Shown: piece after piece, positions 6,999-13,060 of the stretch
Layout of the letters: each line of letters opens with the position of its first letter
Numbering within the stretch: the first letter of the stretch is position 1
Source: Comamonadaceae bacterium
GTDB taxonomy: Bacteria > Pseudomonadota > Gammaproteobacteria > Burkholderiales > Burkholderiaceae_C
DNA: 13,060 bases
Assembly (NCBI GenBank): GCA_947374505.1
Contig: CANCCE010000062.1
Span: 1 to 13,060 of the forward strand
Reading direction: 5' to 3'
Notes under the pieces: model-generated
The model's database searches: none
What the model was told of the DNA's origin: nothing
Seen by the model: only the letters and a program-made list of their open reading frames with translations
Made by a program: the position numbers and the translations under genes

Positions 6999-8309
6999 AT
7001 GGCCGTGACTGTAGAAACGCTTGAAAAGCTGGAGCGAAAAATGACGTTGACACTGCCCGTCAACAGCATTCAGTCCGAAGTCGACGTGCGATTGAAGCGC
7101 TTGGCCCGCACGGTCAAGATGGACGGTTTCCGTCCAGGCAAAGTACCCATGAATGTCGTGGCCCAGCGCTACGGTTACTCGGTTCACTACGAAGTCATGA
7201 ACGACAAGGTGGGCGAGGCTTTTTCGGCTGCTGCCAATGAGGCCAAACTGCGTGTGGCCGGCCAGCCGCGTATCAGTGAAAAAGAAGGCGCGCCAGAAGG
7301 CGACTTGCTGTTTGACGCTGTGTTTGAAGTCTACCCAGATGTCAAAATTGCCGATTTGGCCGGCGCCGAAGTGGCCAAGGTCAGCGCCGAAGTCACCGAT
7401 GCAGCCATCGACAAGACGCTCGATATCCTGCGCAAGCAACGCCGTACGTTTGCCCAGCGCGCAATGGATGTTGCCGCGCAAGACAATGACCGCGTGACGA
7501 TTGATTTTGAAGGCAAGATCGAAGGCGAAACCTTCCCCGGTGGCAAAGCCGAAGCTTTCCAGTTCCTGGTCGGCGAAGGCCAAATGCTGAAAGAATTTGA
7601 AGACGCTGTGCGCGGTATGAAGACTGGCGAAAGCAAGACTTTCCCGCTGAGCTTCCCGGCTGATTACCATGGGAAAGACGTGGCCGGTAAACAGGCTGAC
7701 TTCATGGTCACGGTCAAGAAGATCGAAGCCGCTCACTTGCCGGAAATCAACGAGGCCTTGGCCAAGTCACTTGGCATCGCTGACGAAACGGTTGAAGGCC
7801 TGCGCACTGACATCCGTAAAAACCTCGAACGCGAAGTCAAATTCCGTTTGCTGGCACGCAACAAAAATGCGGTGATGGACGCTTTGCTGGCCAACGCCGA
7901 GCTTGACTTGCCAAAGGCCAGTGTTCAGGCTGAACTCGATCGCATGATCGAAGGCGCCCGTGCTGACCTCAAGCAGCGCGGCATCAAGGATGCTGACAAA
8001 GCTCCAATCCCCGATGACATCTTCCGCCCCCAGGCTGAGAAACGCGTGCGTTTGGGTCTGGTGGTGGCCGAGCTGGTTCGCACCAACGAGCTGCAGGCCA
8101 AGCCTGAGCAGCTCAAGGCGCACATTGAAGAACTGGCTGGCAGCTACGAAAAGCCGCAAGATGTGGTGCGTTGGTACCTGAGCGACAACAGCCGCATGGC
8201 CGAGGTCGAAGCTGTGGTCATTGAAAACAATGTCACTGATTTTGTGCTGGCCAAGGCCAAAATCAACGAAAAAGCCATTACCTTTGACGAGTTGATGGCC
8301 CAAAACTGA
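6999..8309 (+). CDS. tig: Trigger factor, ribosome-associated chaperone and peptidyl-prolyl isomerase
   Basis: This 436-residue protein has the normal trigger factor length and layout. The N-terminal ribosome-binding domain (about 1-115) contains the signature FRPGKVP at 44-50, the loop that docks on ribosomal protein uL23. The FKBP-type PPIase domain spans about 160-243 (DRVTIDFEG at 164-172). The C-terminal helical substrate-cradling domain spans about 250-430. From family knowledge, it binds nascent chains at the exit tunnel in the cytosol and shares clients with DnaK. The start is fixed by AGGAG at 6988-6992, 6 nt before the ATG, a strong ribosome binding site. It lies 74 nt downstream of tRNA-Leu with no terminator between, so co-transcription with the tRNA is plausible. 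It is the first protein gene of the tig-clpP-clpX-lon cluster. No oddities were seen. Confidence 0.98.
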   Translation: MAVTVETLEKLERKMTLTLPVNSIQSEVDVRLKRLARTVKMDGFRPGKVPMNVVAQRYGYSVHYEVMNDKVGEAFSAAANEAKLRVAGQPRISEKEGAPEGDLLFDAVFEVYPDVKIADLAGAEVAKVSAEVTDAAIDKTLDILRKQRRTFAQRAMDVAAQDNDRVTIDFEGKIEGETFPGGKAEAFQFLVGEGQMLKEFEDAVRGMKTGESKTFPLSFPADYHGKDVAGKQADFMVTVKKIEAAHLPEINEALAKSLGIADETVEGLRTDIRKNLEREVKFRLLARNKNAVMDALLANAELDLPKASVQAELDRMIEGARADLKQRGIKDADKAPIPDDIFRPQAEKRVRLGLVVAELVRTNELQAKPEQLKAHIEELAGSYEKPQDVVRWYLSDNSRMAEVEAVVIENNVTDFVLAKAKINEKAITFDELMAQN

Positions 8310-8331
8310 CCTGAGACGCGACTCTTTGTCG

Positions 8332-8376
8332 AATCTGGGGCTTGTGCTTGACGGTACAAGCCCCAGATTGATTTTA
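8332..8376 (+). terminator. 14-bp perfect inverted repeat between tig and clpP (terminator or attenuator)
   Basis: AATCTGGGGCTTGT (8332-8345) and ACAAGCCCCAGATT (8356-8369) are perfectly complementary around a 10-nt loop; a G-U pair could extend the stem inward. A short GATTTTA follows, so the U-tract is weak for an intrinsic terminator. A small hairpin (CGAC 8319-8322 with GTCG 8328-8331) abuts it on the 5' side. It lies 22 nt after the tig stop codon and could end or attenuate tig transcription. The same bases contain a sigma-32-like promoter match. Confidence 0.65.
8341..8368 (+). promoter_or_regulatory. Candidate sigma-32 (heat-shock) promoter for clpP
   Basis: CTTGTG at 8341-8346 and CCCCAGAT at 8361-8368 are separated by 14 nt, against the sigma-32 consensus CTTGAA and CCCCATnT at 13-15 nt spacing. 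The spacing equals that of the better match before lon. Transcription would start near 8375, giving a leader of about 34 nt with GGAG at 8397-8400, 8 nt before the clpP ATG. Because both elements lie in arms of a palindrome, the match appears on both strands and may be accidental. Confidence 0.4.
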
Positions 8377-8408
8377 GGTACAGTACAAATATCTCTGGAG
8401 AAAACACA

Positions 8409-9041
8409 ATGGTTGCAAATTACAGCTACGGCGGTTCCTACTCGGGCGCGCAAGGTCTCGGCATGGTGCCGATGGTCATTGAGCAGTCGGGTCGTGGCGA
8501 ACGCTCTTATGATATTTACTCACGACTGCTGAAAGAGCGCGTGATTTTTCTGGTCGGCCCGGTGAATGACCAGACCGCCAACTTGGTGGTGGCGCAGTTG
8601 CTGTTTTTGGAAAGCGAAAATCCAGACAAAGACATCTCGTTTTACATCAACTCACCTGGTGGTTCGGTCACCGCTGGCATGGCGATTTACGACACTATGC
8701 AGTTCATCAAACCGGATGTGTCGACGCTGTGCGTCGGCATGGCGGCCAGCATGGGCGCCTTTTTGTTGTCGGCTGGCGCCAAAGGCAAGCGGTTTTCTTT
8801 GCCGAACTCACGCGTCATGATTCACCAGCCTTCAGGCGGTGCGCAGGGTCAGGCGACTGACATTGAGATTCATGCGCGGGACATCCTGAAAACCCGCGAT
8901 CAGCTGAATCGTATTCTGGCGGGTAACACCGGCCAGACAATTGAGCGGATCGAGCGCGACACGGAGCGTGACTATTTTATGTTTGCGGACGATGCTAAAG
9001 AATATGGTCTGATTGACGAAGTCATTGCCAAGCGCCCTTAA
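8409..9041 (+). CDS. clpP: ATP-dependent Clp protease proteolytic subunit ClpP
   Basis: This 210-residue protein is a standard ClpP with a short N-terminal propeptide region before PMVIEQSGRGERSYDIYSRL (21-40). The serine-protease triad is visible: S114 in GMAASMGAF, H139 in RVMIHQP and D188 in ERDTERDYF, at the same mutual spacing as in E. coli ClpP. The oxyanion/substrate strand NSPGGSVTAGMAIYD (81-95) is intact. From family knowledge, ClpP forms a double heptameric barrel in the cytosol and degrades proteins fed by ClpX or ClpA. The ATG is preceded by TCTGGAG (GGAG at 8397-8400). It lies 99 nt after tig and 128 nt before clpX, the latter gap containing a strong terminator, so clpP may be transcribed largely on its own. 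A heat-shock promoter candidate precedes it. Confidence 0.98.
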   Translation: MVANYSYGGSYSGAQGLGMVPMVIEQSGRGERSYDIYSRLLKERVIFLVGPVNDQTANLVVAQLLFLESENPDKDISFYINSPGGSVTAGMAIYDTMQFIKPDVSTLCVGMAASMGAFLLSAGAKGKRFSLPNSRVMIHQPSGGAQGQATDIEIHARDILKTRDQLNRILAGNTGQTIERIERDTERDYFMFADDAKEYGLIDEVIAKRP

Positions 9042-9068
9042 AGCACCAGCTCGTATTACGCTCTGCGG

Positions 9069-9104
9069 CGGCGTTTTCTGTGACGGAAAACGCCGTTTTT
9101 GTTT
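9069..9104 (+). terminator. Intrinsic terminator after clpP
   Basis: CGGCGTTTTC (9069-9078) and GAAAACGCCG (9086-9095) form a perfect 10-bp stem with a 7-nt loop TGTGACG, followed at once by TTTTTGTTT (9096-9104). This is a textbook Rho-independent terminator, 27 nt after the clpP stop codon and 65 nt before the clpX start. The spacer between it and clpX (9105-9169) must then hold a clpX promoter. I see only weak candidates there, such as TACAGT at 9133-9138, and no sigma-32 match. Confidence 0.88.
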
Positions 9105-9169
9105 GGTTATCATTGGGTAACATTTCTTCAGATACAGTCCGGTGACGGATACGCGAAAAGGCAACATCA

Positions 9170-10435
9170 ATGGCCGAGAAAAAAGGCTCTTCCAGCGAAA
9201 AAACGCTTTACTGCTCCTTCTGTGGCAAAAGCCAACACGAAGTGAAGAAGCTCATCGCAGGTCCCTCTGTATTCGTCTGTGACGAGTGCATTGACCTGTG
9301 CAATGAAATCATCCGTGATGAGTTGCCGGCAGGCACCGAGTCCGGAGATGTACGAAGCGATTTGCCGACGCCAGCAGAAATCAAGGCGACCCTCGATGGT
9401 TATGTGATCGGTCAAGAGCCAGCCAAGCGCATCTTGGCGGTGGCGGTTTACAACCACTACAAGCGGCTGCGTCACAAAGACAAAGCCAAAAAGGACGATG
9501 TTGAGCTCACCAAGAGCAACATCTTGCTGGTCGGCCCCACGGGGTCTGGCAAAACCTTGCTGGCGCAAACATTGGCGCGGACCCTCAACGTTCCGTTTGT
9601 GATGGCGGATGCCACCACCTTGACCGAAGCCGGCTACGTCGGTGAAGACGTTGAAAACATTATTCAGAAGCTGCTGCAAAGCTGCAACTATGAAGTTGAG
9701 CGGGCTCAGCAGGGCATCGTTTACATCGATGAGATCGACAAGATCACGCGCAAGTCTGACAACCCGTCGATCACCCGTGACGTGTCTGGCGAGGGCGTGC
9801 AGCAGGCGCTGCTGAAGCTGATCGAAGGCACGATGGCGTCGGTGCCGCCGCAGGGCGGCCGCAAGCATCCTAATCAGGATTTCCTGCAGGTCGACACCAC
9901 CAATATTTTGTTCATTTGCGGCGGAGCTTTTTCAGGGCTTGAGAAAGTCATTGAAAGCCGAACTGAAACCTCGGGCATTGGTTTTGGCGCTTCCGTCAAA
10001 AGCAAGAAAACCCGCAGCTTGACCGAAGCCTTCAAGGACGTCGAGCCTGAAGATCTGATCAAGTTCGGCCTGATTCCTGAATTGGTCGGCCGTATGCCGG
10101 TCGTTGCTACGCTGGCCGAGCTGACAGAAGATGCTCTGGTGCAAATTTTGACCGAGCCTAAAAATGCGGTTGCAAAGCAGTTCAGTAAATTACTGTCGAT
10201 GGAGGGCGTTGAGCTGGAGATTCGCCCTTCTGCGTTGAAGGCCATAGCTCGTAAAGCCTTGGCTCGCAAGACGGGCGCACGAGGCTTGCGCTCTATTTTG
10301 GAACAATCGCTGATTGACACCATGTACGAGCTGCCGAATATCAGCAATGTGGAAAAAGTGGTGGTTGACGAGTCGACCATTGATGAGAACAAGCCGCCTT
10401 TGCTGGTTTACCGGGAAGCCGCCAAAAAGGCTTGA
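9170..10435 (+). CDS. clpX: ClpX, ATP-dependent unfoldase subunit of the Clp protease
   Basis: This 421-residue AAA+ unfoldase has the usual length. Domains in order: N-terminal C4 zinc-binding domain (C15, C18, C37, C40) for dimerisation and adaptor/substrate binding; Walker A GPTGSGKT at 122-129; pore-1 loop GYVG at 155-158; Walker B VYIDEID at 184-190; the RKH pore loop at 231-233; the ClpP-docking IGF loop at 270-272; and sensor 2 GARGLR at 369-374. All key residues are present, so it should be active. From family knowledge, the hexamer unfolds tagged substrates (for example ssrA) and passes them to ClpP. The start is supported by AAAAGG at 9156-9161, 8 nt upstream. The gene is cut off from clpP by an intrinsic terminator, and its stop codon (10433-10435) lies inside the -35 element of the lon promoter. 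Confidence 0.98.
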   Translation: MAEKKGSSSEKTLYCSFCGKSQHEVKKLIAGPSVFVCDECIDLCNEIIRDELPAGTESGDVRSDLPTPAEIKATLDGYVIGQEPAKRILAVAVYNHYKRLRHKDKAKKDDVELTKSNILLVGPTGSGKTLLAQTLARTLNVPFVMADATTLTEAGYVGEDVENIIQKLLQSCNYEVERAQQGIVYIDEIDKITRKSDNPSITRDVSGEGVQQALLKLIEGTMASVPPQGGRKHPNQDFLQVDTTNILFICGGAFSGLEKVIESRTETSGIGFGASVKSKKTRSLTEAFKDVEPEDLIKFGLIPELVGRMPVVATLAELTEDALVQILTEPKNAVAKQFSKLLSMEGVELEIRPSALKAIARKALARKTGARGLRSILEQSLIDTMYELPNISNVEKVVVDESTIDENKPPLLVYREAAKKA

Positions 10436-10458
10436 AATATCGGCACAGCCCCCCAAGT
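10431..10458 (+). promoter_or_regulatory. Sigma-32 (heat-shock) promoter of lon
   Basis: CTTGAAA at 10431-10437 matches the sigma-32 -35 consensus fully, and CCCCAAGT at 10451-10458 is a close -10 match (consensus CCCCATnT). The spacing is 13 nt after the 7-mer, or 14 nt after CTTGAA, within the consensus range. Transcription should start near 10465, giving a leader of about 56 nt. E. coli lon is a known sigma-32 gene, which supports the call. The -35 overlaps the last codon and stop codon of clpX. Confidence 0.8.
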
Positions 10459-10474
10459 CTTGAAGATGTGTCCT

Positions 10475-10503
10475 GCTGCCGGATGAGAAACCTCTCCGGC
10501 GGC
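10475..10503 (+). other. Strong hairpin in the lon leader, possibly a weak clpX terminator
   Basis: GCTGCCGGA (10475-10483) pairs with TCCGGCGGC (10495-10503), 9 bp with one G-U. Past a bulged T, GAG (10485-10487) pairs with CTC (10492-10494) around an AAAC loop, for 12 bp in total. TAACGTGAAAGG follows instead of a T-run, so intrinsic termination looks inefficient. It lies downstream of the predicted lon start site. The Shine-Dalgarno AAAGG (10511-10515) lies 7 nt downstream of the hairpin and is not paired in it. Confidence 0.6.
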
Positions 10504-10520
10504 TAACGTGAAAGGTTTAT

Positions 10521-12959
10521 ATGTCCGGTCAAACTTCATTGCCGTCGCTCCCGATTGATTTGCCGCTGTTGCCCTTGCGTGACGTGGTGGTTTTTCCGCA
10601 CATGGTCATTCCGCTGTTTGTCGGTCGGCCAAAAAGTATCAAGGCGCTCGAGTCCGCCATGGAGTCCGAACGCCGCATCATGCTGGTGGCTCAAAAAGCC
10701 GCTGCTAAGGATGAGCCGTCAGCTGAAGACATGTTCGACGTCGGTTGCGTAGCGACCATTCTGCAGATGCTCAAACTGCCGGATGGCACGGTCAAGGTGC
10801 TGGTCGAAGGTCAGCAGCGCGCCAAGGTCAACAAGATTGAAGACGGTGAGCTCCATTTCACCAGCAATGTCACGCCGGTTGAGCCCGAAGTGGCTTTGCC
10901 TGGCGACAAGACCAGCGAAATTGAGGCCTTGCGACGTGCCGTGATGCAGCAGTTTGACCACTATGTCAAACTCAACAAAAAAATTCCGCCAGAGATTCTG
11001 ACTTCCATCTCCAGCATTGATGATGCCGGGCGCTTGGCCGACACCATTGCCGCCCACTTGCCTCTCAAACTGGACGCCAAGCAGGTCATCCTCGATCTGA
11101 GCAATATCAAAGCCCGCCTCGAAAACCTCTATGAGCAGGTCGAGCGCGAGGTCGATATCCTCAACGTTGACAAGAAAATCCGTGGGCGCGTGAAGCGCCA
11201 GATGGAAAAAAATCAACGCGATTTTTACCTGAACGAACAAGTCAAGGCAATCCAGAAGGAACTTGGCGAAGGCGAAGATGGTGCCGACATTGACGAGATC
11301 GAAAAGAAGATCAAGGCAGCCAAGATGCCGCAGGAAGCCCGCAAGAAGGCTGAGAGCGAGTTGAAAAAACTCAAGCTCATGTCACCGATGTCGGCAGAAG
11401 CGACCGTGGTGCGCAGCTACATTGATGTGCTGACGGGCCTGCCTTGGAGCAAGAAAACCAAGATCAAGCATGACCTGAAAAACGCTGAAGATGTGCTGAA
11501 CGAAGATCACTTTGGCTTGGAAAAAGTCAAAGACCGTATTGTTGAGTACCTCGCGGTGCAGCAACGCGTGGACAAACTGAAGGCGCCGATTTTGTGCCTC
11601 GTCGGCCCACCTGGCGTTGGCAAGACATCGCTCGGCCAATCGATTGCCAAAGCCACCGGCCGCAAATACGTGCGCATGGCGCTGGGTGGTATGCGTGATG
11701 AAGCCGAGATTCGGGGTCATCGCCGCACCTACATTGGCGCCTTGCCTGGCAAGGTGCTGCAAAGCCTGACCAAGGCCGGCACGCGCAATCCACTTTTCTT
11801 GCTCGACGAAATCGACAAGCTCGGCACCGACTTCCGCGGAGACCCTTCGAGCGCCTTGCTCGAAGTGCTCGACCCGGAGCAGAACCACACTTTCGGCGAT
11901 CACTACGTTGAAGTGGACTTCGACCTGAGTGATGTGATGTTCGTCGCGACCTCCAATTCGATGAATATTCCGTCTGCCTTGCTGGATCGCATGGAAGTGA
12001 TTCGCCTCTCGGGCTACACCGAAGACGAAAAAACCAGCATCGCCATGCGCTATTTGCTGCCCAAGCAATTGAAGAACAATGGCGTCAAAGAAAGCGAACT
12101 CGACATCTCTGAGCCCGCCGTGCGTGACATCGTGCGCTACTACACCCGTGAAGCGGGTGTGCGTTCGCTTGAGCGTGAACTGTCGAAAATTTGCCGTAAA
12201 ACCGTCAAAGGTATTCAGCTCAAAACGATGCTGCCTAAAGTGCTGGTCACCCCAGACAATCTGAATGATTTTCTGGGTGTGCGCAAGTTCAGCTACGGCC
12301 GTGCCGAAGAGCAAAACCAGATTGGCCAAGTCGTCGGTTTGGCGTGGACCGAAGTCGGCGGCGACTTGCTGACGATTGAAGCCGCGATCATGCCGGGCAA
12401 GGGCGTGATCACGCGCACCGGCTCGCTGGGTGATGTGATGAAAGAATCGGTTGAAGCTGCCCGCACGGTGGTCCGTAGCCGCTCACGCATGCTGGGCATC
12501 CGTGACGACATGTTTGAAAAGCGTGACATTCACATTCACGTGCCGGATGGCGCCACACCCAAAGACGGCCCGAGCGCGGGTGCGGCGATGACCACGGCCT
12601 TTGTGTCTGCATTGACCGGCATCCCCGTGCGCGGTGACGTCGCCATGACGGGTGAGATCACGCTGCGCGGTGAAGTCACGGCCATCGGTGGGCTGAAGGA
12701 AAAGCTGTTGGCGGCATTGCGCGGCGGCATCAAGACCGTCTTGATCCCTGAAGAAAATGCCAAAGACTTGCAAGAAATTCCTGACAACGTCAAAAGTGGT
12801 CTGGAAATCATTCCGGTTAAATGGATTGACCAGGTTTTGGCTGTGGCGCTTGAACGCATGCCGGTGCCTTTGTCCGACGAAGAGGTGGCTTCGGCCGCTG
12901 CAGCCATCGCGGCTTCAGCCGCTGCTGTGACAGCGCAGGCCGGCGCCATCAAACACTGA
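10521..12959 (+). CDS. lon: Lon, ATP-dependent serine protease (LonA)
   Basis: This 812-residue protein is a full-length bacterial LonA. Domains in order: N-terminal substrate-recognition domain (about 14-205, starting LPLLPLRDVVVFPHMVIPLF), a helical coiled-coil linker (about 205-300), AAA+ module with Walker A GPPGVGKT at 362-369 and Walker B FLLDEID at 426-432, and the C-terminal protease domain with the Ser-Lys dyad S685 (PKDGPSAGA) and K728. The dyad spacing of 43 equals E. coli Lon (S679/K722). It has an Ala-rich tail (about 790-812). From family knowledge, the cytosolic hexamer degrades misfolded and short-lived regulatory proteins. The ATG follows AAAGG (10511-10515) by 5 nt. It is downstream of clpX behind its own sigma-32 promoter, so heat-shock induction is expected. 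No clear terminator follows; a T-run at 12976-12981 lacks a good stem. Confidence 0.98.
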   Translation: MSGQTSLPSLPIDLPLLPLRDVVVFPHMVIPLFVGRPKSIKALESAMESERRIMLVAQKAAAKDEPSAEDMFDVGCVATILQMLKLPDGTVKVLVEGQQRAKVNKIEDGELHFTSNVTPVEPEVALPGDKTSEIEALRRAVMQQFDHYVKLNKKIPPEILTSISSIDDAGRLADTIAAHLPLKLDAKQVILDLSNIKARLENLYEQVEREVDILNVDKKIRGRVKRQMEKNQRDFYLNEQVKAIQKELGEGEDGADIDEIEKKIKAAKMPQEARKKAESELKKLKLMSPMSAEATVVRSYIDVLTGLPWSKKTKIKHDLKNAEDVLNEDHFGLEKVKDRIVEYLAVQQRVDKLKAPILCLVGPPGVGKTSLGQSIAKATGRKYVRMALGGMRDEAEIRGHRRTYIGALPGKVLQSLTKAGTRNPLFLLDEIDKLGTDFRGDPSSALLEVLDPEQNHTFGDHYVEVDFDLSDVMFVATSNSMNIPSALLDRMEVIRLSGYTEDEKTSIAMRYLLPKQLKNNGVKESELDISEPAVRDIVRYYTREAGVRSLERELSKICRKTVKGIQLKTMLPKVLVTPDNLNDFLGVRKFSYGRAEEQNQIGQVVGLAWTEVGGDLLTIEAAIMPGKGVITRTGSLGDVMKESVEAARTVVRSRSRMLGIRDDMFEKRDIHIHVPDGATPKDGPSAGAAMTTAFVSALTGIPVRGDVAMTGEITLRGEVTAIGGLKEKLLAALRGGIKTVLIPEENAKDLQEIPDNVKSGLEIIPVKWIDQVLAVALERMPVPLSDEEVASAAAAIAASAAAVTAQAGAIKH

Positions 12960-13013
12960 TTGACTCATTAGAAAGTTTTTTGTTCGGCTCTCAAAGCAGT
13001 GAAAAAACCAAGC

Positions 13014-13019
13014 TATAAT
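13014..13019 (+). promoter_or_regulatory. Consensus -10 element of the downstream tRNA promoter
   Basis: TATAAT is a perfect sigma-70 -10 hexamer, ending 12 nt before the tRNA 5' end, so the start site would sit a few bases upstream of the mature tRNA. The -35 region 16-18 nt upstream (around 12990-12997, CTCAAAGC) matches the consensus poorly. A short AT-rich discriminator follows. It indicates that the tRNA is transcribed separately from lon. Confidence 0.65.
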
Positions 13020-13031
13020 TCGATCTGAAAC

Positions 13032-13060
13032 GCGGGAGTAGCTCAGTTGGTAGAGCGCAA
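13032..13060 (+). tRNA. tRNA, truncated at window edge; probably tRNA-Gly (GCC)
   Basis: The first 29 nt of a tRNA are present: 5' acceptor strand GCGGGAG (13032-13038), TA, D arm GCTC-AGTTGGTA-GAGC (13041-13056), position 26 G, and the first three bases CAA of the anticodon stem. The anticodon is outside the window. The 5' half resembles bacterial tRNA-Gly(GCC), which starts GCGGGAATAGCTCAGTTGG in E. coli. The amino acid is inferred from that resemblance. Confidence 0.85.

Noticed and set aside
8319..8369. CIRCE (HrcA operator) considered for the tig-clpP palindrome
   Set aside because: The arms do not match TTAGCACTC-N9-GAGTGCTAA.
6739..12977. The 9-mer TAGAAAGTT occurs upstream of both tRNA genes (6739-6747 and 12969-12977)
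   Set aside because: Short, AT-rich, at different distances from the two tRNAs; chance is the simplest explanation.
1..13060. Search for CRISPR arrays, insertion sequences, att sites or phage genes
   Set aside because: No spaced direct repeats, transposase or integrase motifs, or terminal repeats were seen. The two tRNA genes show no nearby integrase or duplicated 3' end within the window.

Overview
The window is moderately GC-rich bacterial chromosome. Everything in it fits a betaproteobacterium of the order Burkholderiales, most likely the family Comamonadaceae (Rhodoferax/Polaromonas-like). The taxon is inferred from the gene order tRNA-Leu, tig, clpP, clpX, lon, tRNA-Gly and from the protein sequences; no database search was made. 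I see no phage, transposon, CRISPR or other mobile signature. This is core-genome content rather than an accessory island.

Left part (1-2347, minus strand): a compact hpnC-hpnD-hpnE operon. hpnE runs off the left edge. The three enzymes convert two farnesyl diphosphates to squalene via presqualene diphosphate and hydroxysqualene, which supplies hopanoid or related triterpenoid synthesis. hpnD and hpnE are separated by 2 nt.

Middle part (2348-6702, plus strand): a 109-bp divergent intergenic region separates hpnC from a two-gene RND efflux operon. The operon encodes a lipoprotein periplasmic adaptor and a 1045-residue inner-membrane RND transporter, 7 nt apart. No outer-membrane channel and no local regulator gene is visible. 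The transporter has an arginine where AcrB has its TM10 proton-relay lysine.

Right part (6703-13060, plus strand): the protein quality-control cluster. tRNA-Leu(UAG) is followed after 74 nt by tig (trigger factor), then clpP, clpX and lon. A truncated tRNA, probably tRNA-Gly, lies at the right edge. Trigger factor folds nascent chains at the ribosome; ClpXP and Lon degrade misfolded or tagged proteins. The spacers carry visible regulatory structure: a 14-bp perfect inverted repeat between tig and clpP, a textbook intrinsic terminator between clpP and clpX, a strong sigma-32 (heat-shock) promoter match for lon that overlaps the clpX stop codon, and a 12-bp hairpin in the lon leader. The cluster therefore looks like several separately controlled transcription units rather than one operon.

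I found no clearly new biological system. The most useful observations are the regulatory layout of the protease cluster and the proton-relay substitution in the RND pump.
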